The notes: generated by a model from the sequence alone, not told the origin. 52,500 nt of DNA from Candidatus Manganitrophus noduliformans (GCF_012184425.1 NZ_VTOW01000010.1:1-52500); one strand, 5' to 3'; shown: positions 1 to 11,832, numbered from the stretch's first letter. Translations and numbers: made by a program.

Positions 1-87
1 CTTACAGGCCTGTGAGACATTCCCTAACTGCTTGGCCAGCTCCAGTAATCCCACCTTCGTCTTGATGATCTTTTGATCCTTACTCAT
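1..87 (-). mobile_element. IS481-type transposase gene, 5' end only (cut by window edge)
   Basis: The first 29 codons of a minus-strand gene run off the left edge. The peptide starts MSKDQKIIKTKVGLLELAKQ and continues through LGNVSQACK, which I recognise as the helix-turn-helix N-terminus typical of IS481-like DDE transposases. An AAGGAG Shine-Dalgarno site precedes the ATG by a normal distance, so this is an intact gene start and not a random fragment. The DDE catalytic core lies outside the window, so whether the element is complete cannot be judged. I could not define its terminal inverted repeat; it should lie somewhere in the AT-rich stretch between about 100 and 234. Confidence 0.75.
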
Positions 88-234
88 GTCCTTGACTCCT
101 TTCTCCCACTCTCGGGATGAGATCCAAAGACCTTACCATATTGTCAGATTAAATCGTAGTACTTGCAATTTAACGGTTTTGTAATATTAAAACTAGCGTG
201 TGTTTTAGTAATCAACCGAGGGGAGAGGAAAGGT

Positions 235-2763
235 TCATTCGTCCTCTCCAGTGGTGAGCTTGTGCAGGATCGCAATCAACTCTTCGATTCGGTATGGTTT
301 TGCAACCACGTCCTTGAAACCGTACTTTCTAAAATCAGCCATGACCGGGTCATTCGAGTAACCGCTTGAGACGATCACCTTCGCTTGGGGAGCAAACTCA
401 AGGAGTTTTTGGATTGTTTCTTTCCCTCCCATTCCGCCGGGGATCGTCAAATCCATAATCACTACGTCAAACGGTTGTCCGAGCTTTTGGAATTTCTTAT
501 AAATGGTGAGGGCTTCTGCGCCGTCTTTGGCAAACTCAACCTCAAAACCGAAGTGAACCAATAATTTCCCGGTCGCGTATCGTAATGTCTCTTCATCGTC
601 CATGAGTAAGATCCTTCCTTGATGACGATGAGGAGGCCCTTGGATTTCTTTTGGAGAAAAGGGTTTTTTCCGGGAGGCTGGAAGATAAAAATCGAAAGTC
701 GTTCCGATTGCCACTTTGGATTTGACCTCAATGAAACCCTCATGTCTTCTAATAATAGAATAGACTGTTGCAAGGCCTAATCCGCTTCCGCCGATCTTGG
801 TGGTAAAATAGGGGTCGAAGATTTTATGCAGGTTCTCTTCCGGTATGCCGACACCCTCATCCTCCACCGTTATTTTTACGTATTTCTCCTCCTTCAGCAA
901 TGAGAGACCATGGATCGATCTTCCCTGGGTGATCGTTACATTTTCTCCACATATCCGAACAATACCTCCTTCTTCCGGCATTGCCTGCTTCGCGTTGACT
1001 ACAAGATGATCAATCACTTGGCTGATTTGTCCCTCGTCGACTTCTACCGACCAGAGATTCTCCGGCAGGGAGAACTCACACCGGGCATTTGTTCCTCTCA
1101 GGGCGGAGTCGGTGCGGTCCATCAGCAGCGGAGTGATTGAGGTGATCTTCTTCAGGGGGGCGCCCCCTTTAGAGAAGGTCAGCAGTTGCTGTGTCAAATC
1201 CTTGGCACGGAGGGAAGCTTTTTCAGCCTGAGATAATAGGGTGAACGTCTCATTTCCTGGATCGATCTGCATTTTGGAGAGAGAAATATTGCCCATAATC
1301 ACTGTGAGAATATTGTTAAAATCGTGCGCGATCCCTCCCGCAAGGACCCCGATCGATTCGATCTTCTCCTCTGCATGCCGATTCACTTCTCTGAAGAGCC
1401 GGGCATTCTCGAAGGCAACGGAGGCATTGGCGCAAAGTGTTTGGAGCATGAATCGCTCGGCGGGGGAATAACTTTTTCCGTTTTTTTTCGGTCCCAAATG
1501 ACAGATCCCGATGAGGTGGTCGTCAAAAATAAATGGAAGAGAGAGAGAACAGCCGAGTTTGCGCATCTCTTCGAGCGCTTCGGAAGGGTTCCCTGTCCAC
1601 TCCATTTCTTCGCAAACCAGCATTCTCTTCTGTCTCTGTAATTCTCTTATGAGAGGATGTTGCGAGGAGAAAATGTGATTGGGCGCTGCGGGGTCTTCGG
1701 AGTTTCGTACTCCGTGAAACTGAAAGTTTCCCTTCCCGTCCGGGAGAAAAAAAGAAATCGATTGAGGGCGCAACGTTTCCGACAGGATGCTGAAGAGTCT
1801 TTCAGTAAGATCGTCAAGGTGAAGGAGTTTAACCATCGACTCGCTAAAATCATGGATCGACTGATAATGCCGGTATCGCTCTCGGAAAATAGACCGCTCT
1901 ACCCATTGCTGTGTGAGTGGTTTGATGTTTGAGAAAACCAGGAGAATGGAGATAAACAGAATGAATGTTGTGACATTCGCTGCTTTGAGTGGAAGAACCG
2001 TTTGAAAGAAAGCGGTTAAGAGGAAGAAGGGGATGGCTGTGATTAGGAAGGTGACAAAATAAACCATACTGTTTTGGAGAACAATCTGAACATCGAGAAG
2101 ATGGTGTCTGACGATCGCATACATCAGGAGAGCGGCATAAACAGGAACCAGGTAAGTCGCGTAAGCGCTCAGTGAGTATATTTCCAGACCAAGGTCGGTT
2201 AAAAAATTGGTTGTTCCGCCGCCGAAACCGAGAAGTGTCGACCAAAAAAGGAGGCGTATTTGGTTCCGCTCTGGTCCGAAGGTAAGACGATAACGTCTTC
2301 TCAAAAGGTTGAACCCGAGGGAGAGATCAATCGTGAAGAGAACCAGGAGCAGAGGATAAAGAGGCCCTGCATCTGCGAAAAAGGACGATTGATATTTAAC
2401 GGAAACCCCTTGAATCATCCATGGTGTGAAATTAATGGCGATCAGGAGGAGCGAGGCTGCGTAAGAAAGAAAAAGAGATCTGTCACGCCTTATGTGTAAG
2501 AAGGCATACACAAAGTGGAGGAAGAAAGTTGGAATAAAAATGACTCCAGCGACGGCGAAGCGAACCCAAAACAGTGCTGTTTCGTAATCCGGAGTCGTAA
2601 GGTAAAGAACACGACCACCCGCCCAGATCGCGATACTAGATGCGAAAAGCGCAAATTGACGGTTGACCTTTCCTTCGGGGTGATGGAGGAGGACACCAAT
2701 CCCAATAGAAAATACGGAAAGAAGAGTGATCAGTGAGGACCAAGCGTAAGCGTTCATGCGCAC
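235..2763 (-). CDS. Hybrid sensor histidine kinase / response regulator, membrane-bound
   Basis: This 842-residue protein would sense a signal in or at the inner membrane and pass phosphate along an internal relay. Residues 1-290 hold about eight hydrophobic segments like the 7TM/MASE-type sensor regions. Residues 305-455 look like a GAF domain. The HisKA dimerisation segment carries the phospho-acceptor His480 in GIAHDFNNIL. The HATPase domain shows the N box at Asn590, the G1 box DEGVGIP (635-641) and the G2 box GSGLGLA (659-665). The C-terminal receiver domain (717-838) has the acidic pair at 722-723, phospho-acceptor Asp771 and Lys822. Family knowledge: HisKA plus receiver usually hands phosphate to a separate Hpt protein or output regulator; none is encoded nearby. 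The GTG at 2763 and the ATG two codons later are equally plausible starts; neither has a good ribosome site. Confidence 0.93.
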   Translation of the reverse strand: MRMNAYAWSSLITLLSVFSIGIGVLLHHPEGKVNRQFALFASSIAIWAGGRVLYLTTPDYETALFWVRFAVAGVIFIPTFFLHFVYAFLHIRRDRSLFLSYAASLLLIAINFTPWMIQGVSVKYQSSFFADAGPLYPLLLVLFTIDLSLGFNLLRRRYRLTFGPERNQIRLLFWSTLLGFGGGTTNFLTDLGLEIYSLSAYATYLVPVYAALLMYAIVRHHLLDVQIVLQNSMVYFVTFLITAIPFFLLTAFFQTVLPLKAANVTTFILFISILLVFSNIKPLTQQWVERSIFRERYRHYQSIHDFSESMVKLLHLDDLTERLFSILSETLRPQSISFFLPDGKGNFQFHGVRNSEDPAAPNHIFSSQHPLIRELQRQKRMLVCEEMEWTGNPSEALEEMRKLGCSLSLPFIFDDHLIGICHLGPKKNGKSYSPAERFMLQTLCANASVAFENARLFREVNRHAEEKIESIGVLAGGIAHDFNNILTVIMGNISLSKMQIDPGNETFTLLSQAEKASLRAKDLTQQLLTFSKGGAPLKKITSITPLLMDRTDSALRGTNARCEFSLPENLWSVEVDEGQISQVIDHLVVNAKQAMPEEGGIVRICGENVTITQGRSIHGLSLLKEEKYVKITVEDEGVGIPEENLHKIFDPYFTTKIGGSGLGLATVYSIIRRHEGFIEVKSKVAIGTTFDFYLPASRKKPFSPKEIQGPPHRHQGRILLMDDEETLRYATGKLLVHFGFEVEFAKDGAEALTIYKKFQKLGQPFDVVIMDLTIPGGMGGKETIQKLLEFAPQAKVIVSSGYSNDPVMADFRKYGFKDVVAKPYRIEELIAILHKLTTGEDE

Positions 2764-2884
2764 ATGGAGTCAAGATGACCTTAGGGGGAAACTGCCGGAA
2801 GTCTACCATAAAAATCGGGGAGGTTGCCTTAGTTTTTTAATCGATCAGGGAAGGTAAAGCAGAGGGAAGGAATAGGGAAAAAAG

Positions 2885-2955
2885 AAGCCGGTTGCGTGGA
2901 GCTTTTTTCATAAGAACCTCACGGTTCCTAATAAGTCGCTCCCCGCAACCGGCTT
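2885..2955 (-). terminator. Large branched stem-loop with T-tract, probable glsB-type gene terminator
   Basis: The 12-base arms AAGCCGGTTGCG (2885-2896) and CGCAACCGGCTT (2944-2955) are perfectly complementary. The pairing resumes after one mismatch with GGAGC (2898-2902) against GCTCC (2938-2942). A second small hairpin, GAACC/GGTTC, sits in the loop (2914-2927). Read on the minus strand, the structure follows the stop of the GlsB-like gene and is trailed by CTTTTTT (2878-2885 region), as in a Rho-independent terminator. The long loop is unusual for a simple terminator. Confidence 0.5.
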
Positions 2956-2978
2956 ATCTGGGACAGTCTAATTTTTTC

Positions 2979-3236
2979 TCAAGCGGTTCTGCGGCCAATC
3001 GTTGCGCGATATCCCCAGAGCACGAGAATCGCCCCGAGAATCGACATGATAAAGCCGCCCGCTTGTTGTTCGGGCCCATACATTCCGAGCGCCCGACCGA
3101 TGAAACCGCCGATCAGCGCACCGACGATGCCGAGCAAAATCGTGACGATGATTCCGCCAGGATCATCACCCGGCATCAAAAATTTTGCGATGACGCCGAC
3201 AATTGCTCCAAAGATAATCCAGCCGAGAATACTCAT
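2979..3236 (-). CDS. GlsB/YeaQ/YmgE family stress-response membrane protein
   Basis: The 85-residue, very hydrophobic and Gly-rich protein matches the transglycosylase-associated (GlsB/YeaQ/YmgE) family in length and pattern. It begins with a GWIIFGAIVGVIAKFLMPG segment and has three membrane helices separated by glycine-rich turns (GGIIVTILLGIVGALIGGFIG, then GGFIMSILGAILVLWGY; both shown here only to mark the helices). The family is associated with general stress in many bacteria; its biochemical role is not established. The start is supported by AAGGAGG seven bases before the ATG. It is monocistronic, divergent from the DUF2007 gene and followed by a strong stem-loop. Confidence 0.9.
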   Translation of the reverse strand: MSILGWIIFGAIVGVIAKFLMPGDDPGGIIVTILLGIVGALIGGFIGRALGMYGPEQQAGGFIMSILGAILVLWGYRATIGRRTA

Positions 3237-3338
3237 AGTTTTCCTCCTTGTCTTGGACTTATCTTAACAAAATCGAAAAAGGGTTTCCTATCCTCCGAAC
3301 GGAGGGCACCCGAATAGATGAGCCGTCTTCTCTGCCGC

Positions 3339-3367
3339 TTGTGAATTATGATTGAGAGTGCCATAAT
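3339..3367 (+). promoter_or_regulatory. Sigma70-like promoter for the DUF2007 gene
   Basis: TTGTGA (3339-3344) and CATAAT (3362-3367) are separated by 17 bases, 45 bases upstream of the start at 3413. Confidence 0.45.
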
Positions 3368-3412
3368 AGGTTCAGTTTTCCGTATCGGCCCAATGAATGT
3401 GGGAGATCAAAG

Positions 3413-3625
3413 ATGGATTTCATCCTTCTCCATCGCTTTCCATCTCGGATGGAAGCGGAAATGGCAGGGGAGATCTTAAAGCAGTCGGAGATCCCTTATC
3501 TGATCCAATCAGAAGATATCGGAATCTTCGGACCGGGCGCCGGACCGGCCCCGATGGGGGCGCGTCTCATGGTTCGTCAAGACGATCTCCAGGATGCAAA
3601 AGTCCTCCTTTCGGGGCTGATCTGA
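3413..3625 (+). CDS. DUF2007-family small protein
   Basis: The 70-residue protein follows the DUF2007 pattern: an N-terminal strand (ILLHRFPSRMEAEMA), a helix leading into a central segment that reads like 'xxLxxxGIPxxVxxED' (SEIPYLIQSEDIG), a Gly/Pro loop (FGPGAGPAPMGARL), and a C-terminal 'V...D...A..LL' helix (VRQDDLQDAKVLLSGL). The family is a ferredoxin-like fold called 'putative signal transducing protein'; no molecular role is established. The gene stands alone between the stress protein gene and scpA and has its own promoter. Confidence 0.75.
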   Translation: MDFILLHRFPSRMEAEMAGEILKQSEIPYLIQSEDIGIFGPGAGPAPMGARLMVRQDDLQDAKVLLSGLI

Positions 3626-3712
3626 AACGAAGTTCCAGGACGTCCATTCCCGTACAGAATACTTTATGTTGGGTCATCCTATTTTTCTTCCCACCATCCC
3701 TTGATTTTTCCC

Positions 3713-3741
3713 TTGCTTCGCAGGCTTTCTAATGATATAAA
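3713..3741 (+). promoter_or_regulatory. Sigma70-like promoter for scpAB
   Basis: TTGCTT (3713-3718), 17-base spacer, TATAAA (3736-3741). The leader to scpA is about 60 nt and contains two copies of TTTATCAAT (3744-3752 and 3775-3783) spaced 31 bases apart, close to three helical turns. Confidence 0.5.
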
Positions 3742-3810
3742 GATTTATCAATCGTAACCCTCATTTAATCCAGGTTTATCAATGGTCACTTCAGATGTAT
3801 ACGGGGTTGG

Positions 3811-4548
3811 ATGGAATCAGAAGCGGCATATGAAGTAAAAGTCGGGACGTTCGAGGGACCCCTCGAACTCCTCCTTCATCTGATCAAAAAGAACGAGATC
3901 AATATCTACGATATCCCCATCGCGCTGATCACCCAGCAGTATATTGAAACGCTCGATCTCATGAAATCCCTCAATCTCTCGATCGCCGGGGAATTTCTGG
4001 TCATGGCGGCGACCCTCATCCACATCAAATCTAAAACACTCCTGCCTCCCGCGGAAGAAGAAGCCGACGAGGAAGATCCGCGCCGCGAATTGGTGGCGCG
4101 CCTTCTGGAATATCAGAAATTTAAAGATGCGGCCGAACAGCTGGAGGAGAGGGAGAGCCTCTGGCGGGAGATTTTCCGCAAAGAGCCTTCCCCCTCTCCC
4201 GAGCTCCTTCCCGAGGAAGTTCCGCTGGTCGATCTCGATCTTTACGACCTTCTCGATGCCTTGAAGAATGTTCTGGCGAAAATTCCCGACAAAAAAGTGC
4301 TTCAAGTCACGATCGATGAGCTGAGCGTTAAAGATCGAATGCAGTTTCTGATGGAGCGGATGGGGACGATCGAAAGCATTCTCTTTGACGATCTCTTTGA
4401 GGGAATCCGGACGCGCCATTCCGTCGTGGTCACCTTCTTGGCGCTTCTGGAGATCATTCGTCTCGGCTTGGTTCGGGTGGTTCAGGGAGATGATTGCGGG
4501 CCGCTTCGCTTATTCAAAACAAAAAATCTTTCGGGAGAGGTGGAGTAG
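3811..4548 (+). CDS. scpA: Segregation and condensation protein A
   Basis: ScpA is the kleisin subunit that bridges the SMC dimer and binds ScpB in the bacterial condensin needed for chromosome segregation. The N-terminus contains the family signature YEVKVGTFEGPLELLLHLIK, followed by the INIYDIPIALITQQYI helix that contacts the SMC neck. A Glu-rich linker (about residues 88-145) separates it from the C-terminal winged-helix region (about 175-240). At 245 residues it has the usual length. The stop is separated from the scpB start by one base, so the two are translationally linked. No smc gene lies in the window. Confidence 0.95.
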   Translation: MESEAAYEVKVGTFEGPLELLLHLIKKNEINIYDIPIALITQQYIETLDLMKSLNLSIAGEFLVMAATLIHIKSKTLLPPAEEEADEEDPRRELVARLLEYQKFKDAAEQLEERESLWREIFRKEPSPSPELLPEEVPLVDLDLYDLLDALKNVLAKIPDKKVLQVTIDELSVKDRMQFLMERMGTIESILFDDLFEGIRTRHSVVVTFLALLEIIRLGLVRVVQGDDCGPLRLFKTKNLSGEVE

Positions 4549-4549
4549 G

Positions 4550-5257
4550 ATGGAAGATCATGAGATAAAGCCGGTCATAGAAGCATTGATGTTCGTTTCG
4601 GGCGATCCGATCTCAATCGATCGGCTTCATGACGTCCTCACCGCGGTCGATAAGGCGAAGATCAGGGCCCTCCTGGAGGAGCTTAAATTCGATTACGTCC
4701 AGTCGAATCGGGGACTCCAGGTGGTCGAAGTGGCGGGCGGCTATCAGATCACCACCCGGATCGAGATGGCCCCCTGGATCAAAGAGATGGAGAAAGTAAA
4801 GGCGGCGGCCCGTCTTTCGAAGCCGGGATTGGAGACGCTGGCGATCATCGCCTACAAGCAGCCGGCGACCCGCGCCGAGATCGAGCAGATCCGCGGCGTC
4901 GATGCGGCCGGGGTCTTGAAGACATTGATGGAGCGAAAGCTCATCAAGATCGTCGGCAGAAAAGAAGTTGCCGGCAGACCGATGATGTACGGCACCACCC
5001 GCGAATTCCTCCAGTACTTCGGCCTTGCCGACATCACCGGCCTTCCGACCCTCAAAGAATTCTCGGAGGTGGTCGACGCGGAACGGGAAGGAGAGGTCTA
5101 TTCAGAAACATCGGAAGCAATCTCTGATTCAACGCAACAGCCCCCCCTAGAAGGGGCTTCTTCTGAAGCTCCCGAAACAATGGCCGAGGCGGAAACGCCG
5201 GAGCCGCTCGAAGAAGAGACGATCCTAAGCGGGTCAAATCCATCGCAGGGGGAGTGA
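4550..5257 (+). CDS. scpB: Segregation and condensation protein B
   Basis: ScpB is the winged-helix partner of ScpA in the SMC complex. The start chosen is the ATG at 4550 (MEDHEIKPVIEALMFVSG), which has a GGGAGAGG site inside the end of scpA; the frame is open further upstream but that part only overlaps scpA. Two winged-helix domains are visible: residues about 5-85, and about 90-165 with LETLAIIAYKQPATRAEIEQ and IRGVDAAGVLKTL, the hallmark of the second domain. Residues after about 180 form an acidic, Ser/Glu/Pro-rich tail of about 55 residues that looks disordered and is longer than in many homologues. The protein is 235 residues long. Confidence 0.95.
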   Translation: MEDHEIKPVIEALMFVSGDPISIDRLHDVLTAVDKAKIRALLEELKFDYVQSNRGLQVVEVAGGYQITTRIEMAPWIKEMEKVKAAARLSKPGLETLAIIAYKQPATRAEIEQIRGVDAAGVLKTLMERKLIKIVGRKEVAGRPMMYGTTREFLQYFGLADITGLPTLKEFSEVVDAEREGEVYSETSEAISDSTQQPPLEGASSEAPETMAEAETPEPLEEETILSGSNPSQGE

Positions 5258-5398
5258 TCGGCCTAAGCGCCGATCCATCTCTCTTCGTCATCAAAGCTGT
5301 CTTCACTCTTTCCGAATTGTGGTGATCGCGCTTACGTTCGAGCCGATATTTCCTGCCGTCCACCCTCGAGTACCGACACTGTTACCCGCCTTCGGCCA

Positions 5399-5428
5399 TT
5401 GACAACAAATTTTTGAAGAGCCTAGAAT
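5399..5428 (+). promoter_or_regulatory. Sigma70-like promoter for the secreted barrel-like protein
   Basis: A perfect TTGACA (5399-5404), 18-base spacer and TAGAAT (5423-5428) lie 30 bases before the start at 5458. The 5258-5398 interval between scpB and this promoter holds only a weak 7-bp stem (GATCGGC/GCCGATC at 5256-5275) without a T-tract. Confidence 0.6.
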
Positions 5429-5457
5429 AGATCAAAACTCTTTCTAGGAGGTGAGCG

Positions 5458-6219
5458 ATGTCGTACGTGAAGGGTTTCATTCTGCTCCTTTTGGTTGCAC
5501 TTCCTCTGATGGTTCCTGGAAAAGCGGTCGCTTACAATGAGGACAGTCGGATCCATTTCGAAGCGCTCTTTCAAGTGCTCGAGCGCGATATAGAAGAAGA
5601 GGCGACCCAATTTTTAGGCGAAAACTTTCCTGAAGAGATCGCGTCGGCGGAATCGCTTCGGCTGTTGGGCAAGCTGAGTATTCAGGTGATCGATCCGGTC
5701 GAGATCTACGGCCTGATCGGAGGGGCCGACGTGGAAATTGATGAGTTCGGCTTCAGCTCCGATTTCGAAACGGCGTACGGCGCGGGGACCCGGGTGATTC
5801 TCTTCCGGGATCGAAATCCGAGGAGGCCCTATCAAGTTTTCGTTGACTATCATTTTCTCAAATACGAGGTCGACGACGAGATTAATTTCACCCCTACGGA
5901 CGATGCGGGAAATGTAATAGTGAACGAAATCGTTCGGGAAGAGATCGACTGGTTGGAGCATGTGCTCAAACTCGGCGTGATGGGGAGGTATTTTGAATTC
6001 GAACCGTACGGCGGAATTCAGTTTTCGATCGTACGCGGCGATGATCGAATCAACTCCCCGACTCAGCGAATCGATCTAGATCTAGACAACGACGACACTT
6101 TCGGGGTCTTTTTGGGGACGCTCTATTATCTCTCCCCCTCGGACCGGGCGGCCCTGTTCGTCGAGGCAAGCATGTTTGATCAATACTCGCTGGCCGGAGG
6201 AATCCGGGTCGGCTTTTAA
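5458..6219 (+). CDS. Secreted protein, probable outer-membrane beta-barrel, function unknown
   Basis: A classical signal peptide (MSYVKGFILLLLVALPLMVP, then GKAVA, probable cleavage near residue 25) precedes a 228-residue mature part. From about residue 65 onward the sequence alternates hydrophobic and polar residues in short segments ending in aromatic residues (VFVDYHFLKYEV, VLKLGVMGRYFEFEPYGGIQFSIV, TLYYLSPSDRAALFVEASMF) and ends with SLAGGIRVGF, as outer-membrane barrels do. I do not recognise a specific family. AGGAGG seven bases before the ATG fixes the start. The next gene encodes a lipoprotein and starts 20 bases downstream, so the two are probably co-transcribed. Confidence 0.7.
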   Translation: MSYVKGFILLLLVALPLMVPGKAVAYNEDSRIHFEALFQVLERDIEEEATQFLGENFPEEIASAESLRLLGKLSIQVIDPVEIYGLIGGADVEIDEFGFSSDFETAYGAGTRVILFRDRNPRRPYQVFVDYHFLKYEVDDEINFTPTDDAGNVIVNEIVREEIDWLEHVLKLGVMGRYFEFEPYGGIQFSIVRGDDRINSPTQRIDLDLDNDDTFGVFLGTLYYLSPSDRAALFVEASMFDQYSLAGGIRVGF

Positions 6220-6238
6220 GCAACAGGTGGGGGACAAC

Positions 6239-6646
6239 ATGATAAAAAGAACATTGTTCATTTTTTTACTGGTCAGTCTGACCGCATTGACCGGCTGCGA
6301 GACAGGGGCGAGGAGCTCCGTTCGCGCAGACTATTATTATGGCGGCGGAAGATACGTGCCTTATTCCTATTACGATCCCTTTTATCCGCGTTACTTCTAT
6401 GATCCTTATCCAAGCTTTTTCTTCGGTTCCAGTTTTTTTTACGGTTATCCTTATTACTATCCGTATTACCCGCATTTTATCGTTAAAGACGGAAGGGCTG
6501 GAAGGCGCAGCCTGCGTGGGGTGCCCCGCTCGAACGGGAGTATCGGCAGCAGCGGCGGGATGAGAGGACCTAGCCGCGGTGGTTCGACCGGCGGCGGCTC
6601 AGGTGGTTCAGGCGGCGGTTCAGGAGGAGGGAGGAGCCTTCGGTAG
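6239..6646 (+). CDS. Tyr- and Gly/Ser-rich lipoprotein, function unknown
   Basis: The start at 6239 ([20 protein letters not shown]) gives a lipoprotein signal peptide with lipobox LTGC and lipidated Cys20; GGTGGGGGA is the ribosome site. The mature 115 residues are low-complexity. A Tyr/Phe/Pro-rich stretch (about 30-80, with repeated YYPYYP-like words) is followed by a basic Gly/Ser/Arg-rich tail. Such composition suggests a surface-exposed, flexible or self-associating segment; no function can be assigned. The last 27 bases overlap the 3' end of accA on the other strand. A longer in-frame reading from 6176 only overlaps the previous gene. Confidence 0.7.
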   Translation: MIKRTLFIFLLVSLTALTGCETGARSSVRADYYYGGGRYVPYSYYDPFYPRYFYDPYPSFFFGSSFFYGYPYYYPYYPHFIVKDGRAGRRSLRGVPRSNGSIGSSGGMRGPSRGGSTGGGSGGSGGGSGGGRSLR

Positions 6647-7603
6647 AGACGCTTCCTCCGAGTAGGTTCCGATCTGTCGAAGACGGTTGTACCGGGCCTG
6701 AAGGCGCTCTTCTTGAGGGAGCGATTCGAGTTCCCGAAGATGTTTGGAGAGGGTTTTGGCAAGTCCTTCGGCCATCTTTGAGGGATTGCGGTGGGCCCCG
6801 CCGGGAGGCTCCGGAATGATCTCGTCGATCACCTTCAAGTGAAGGAGATCTTGTGCCGTCATCTTGAGGGCCTCGGCCGCTTCGGCCGTTTTGGCGGCAT
6901 CGTTCCAGAGAATGGCGGCGCACCCCTCCGGCGAGATCACCGAGTAGATCGAATACTGCAGCATCAGAAGGCGGTCTGCGACCGAGATCGCCAACGCCCC
7001 GCCGCTTCCCCCCTCCCCGATCACCACCGAGATAATCGGCACTTTAATTTGCGACATGACCATCAGATTTCGGGCAATCGCTTCCGATTGCCCGCGCTCT
7101 TCCGCGCCGACGCCGGGGTAGGCGCCGGGCGTATCGACGAAGGTGATGATCGGTTTTTTAAATTTCTCGGCCAGCTGCATGATCCGGAGCGCCTTTCGGT
7201 ATCCTTCTGGGTGCGGCATGCCGAAGTTCCGCGTAATCCTTTCCTTGACCGTTTTCCCTTTTTGATGGCCGATCACAGCGACGGAGCGTCCATCCAATCG
7301 GGCGAGGCCGGTGAGGATCGATTTGTCGTCGCCGTAGAGCCGGTCTCCGTGCAGCTCGGTGAAATCCTCAAACAACATTTCGATGTAGTCGTCGGTGTTC
7401 GGCCGCTGGGAGTGCCGGGCGATGAGTGTCTTCTGCCAGGCGGTCAGCTTGGAGTAGATCTCCTCCTGCAGCGCCTCCATCTTTTTCTGGAGCTTCTTAA
7501 TCTCTTCGCTCTGCCGCGGCTCGGTTTTCACAACATCTTTTAAATGATTGATCCGGGCCTGAATCTCTAATATCGGTTTTTCGAATTCCAAAAAGTCGTT
7601 CAC
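6620..7603 (-). CDS. accA: Acetyl-CoA carboxylase carboxyltransferase subunit alpha
   Basis: AccA is the subunit that, with AccD, transfers carboxyl from biotin-carrier protein to acetyl-CoA, the first step of fatty acid synthesis. The 327-residue protein has the usual length. The N-terminus [18 protein letters not shown] is typical; the crotonase-like core contains [20 protein letters not shown] and [12 protein letters not shown], which form the CoA/oxyanion region. Start is GTG at 7603 behind GAGGT, seven bases after the dnaE stop, so it is co-transcribed with dnaE, a gene order seen in many bacteria. The 3' end overlaps the convergent lipoprotein gene by 27 bases. Confidence 0.96.
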   Translation of the reverse strand: MNDFLEFEKPILEIQARINHLKDVVKTEPRQSEEIKKLQKKMEALQEEIYSKLTAWQKTLIARHSQRPNTDDYIEMLFEDFTELHGDRLYGDDKSILTGLARLDGRSVAVIGHQKGKTVKERITRNFGMPHPEGYRKALRIMQLAEKFKKPIITFVDTPGAYPGVGAEERGQSEAIARNLMVMSQIKVPIISVVIGEGGSGGALAISVADRLLMLQYSIYSVISPEGCAAILWNDAAKTAEAAEALKMTAQDLLHLKVIDEIIPEPPGGAHRNPSKMAEGLAKTLSKHLRELESLPQEERLQARYNRLRQIGTYSEEASLPKAPPSS

Positions 7604-7610
7604 GTTGACC

Positions 7611-11261
<3,651 letters not shown>

Positions 11262-11267
11262 GGGGAG

Positions 11268-11296
11268 ATTTTAATGTGATGGGGTAAAAACGTCAA
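11268..11296 (-). promoter_or_regulatory. dnaE promoter, probably giving a leaderless mRNA
   Basis: On the minus strand TTGACG (11291-11296), a 17-base spacer and TAAAAT (11268-11273) are followed by only six bases (CTCCCC) before the ATG at 11261. Transcription would therefore start at or within a base or two of the start codon. Confidence 0.65.
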
Positions 11297-11560
11297 GACA
11301 AAAGGGGACGTATGCTTGACTGTTTGAGATGATTTGGACTATACACATGTAGCAGTTTTTAACGAAGCGTGTCTCGGTTGGATTAAAGAAATTCAAACTT
11401 TTATTGGGCGTTAAGCAAGGGAAGCTCTTGAGCATGGCAAATTCGAGGAAAATTAGAGGTCGCAGTGACGTGCTCCTTAAAACACCCAACAAGGCACTCA
11501 ACCAGACGCGCGCAACGACGGCGCGCACCGATTAGTTAGTTCATTGGGCAGCTTTTTGTT
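11297..11560. other. Gene-free stretch upstream of hicBA with degenerate attC-like palindrome
   Basis: No credible gene is present between dnaE and hicB. An orphan promoter-like pair TTGACT (11316-11321), 18 bases, TATACA (11340-11345) points towards hicBA. GCGTTAAGC near 11408 fits the integron core-site pattern GTTRRRY, and ACCCAAC (11484-11490) fits RYYYAAC. The latter opens an imperfect palindrome (to about 11550) with GCGCGC arms around a short loop and a closing TTGGGC. The resemblance to an integron attC site or to a relic repeat is suggestive only. Confidence 0.35.
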
Positions 11561-11570
11561 GGTGTATAAT
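11544..11570 (+). promoter_or_regulatory. Promoter for hicBA
   Basis: A perfect TATAAT is at 11565-11570. The -35 is weaker: TTGGGC (11544-11549, 15-base spacer) or CATTGG (11542-11547, 17-base spacer). The start of hicB is at 11608, behind TTGGAGGG. Confidence 0.5.
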
Positions 11571-11607
11571 ACTTTCATGCGCGTACCTTCTCTACTTGGA
11601 GGGATGA

Positions 11608-11832
11608 ATGACGATTAAATTAACAGCCGTTTTCGAAAAAGTTCCTGAAGGATACATCGGTTTTGTGGAAGAGCTGCCGGGTGTCAATACACAGGGGGCG
11701 ACACTGGAAGAGGCACGTACAAATTTACAAGAAGCAATTGAGTTAGTGCTTGAGGCGAATCGGGCGCTGTCGGAAGAAGGGATACAAGGTAGAAAAGTGA
11801 TTAAGGAATCCCTGCCGATCACGACCGCATGA
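11608..11832 (+). CDS. hicB: HicB-family antitoxin
   Basis: The 74-residue protein has the partial RNase H-like fold of HicB: a strand pair (LTAVFEKVPEGYIGFVEELP) followed by the signature GVNTQGATLEEARTNLQEAI and a helix VLEANR. The role is to bind and inactivate the HicA mRNA interferase and, in longer members, to repress the operon. Here the chain ends about 22 residues after the core, so no ribbon-helix-helix or HTH DNA-binding domain is visible; autoregulation would need another means. The gene overlaps hicA by four bases (ATGA), so the pair is translationally coupled with antitoxin first. Confidence 0.88.
   Translation: MTIKLTAVFEKVPEGYIGFVEELPGVNTQGATLEEARTNLQEAIELVLEANRALSEEGIQGRKVIKESLPITTA

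Noticed and set aside
11271-11528. Possible 85-codon gene between dnaE and hicB on the minus strand
   Set aside because: The product has no recognisable pattern, it would run through the dnaE promoter, and the composition is that of non-coding AT-richer DNA.
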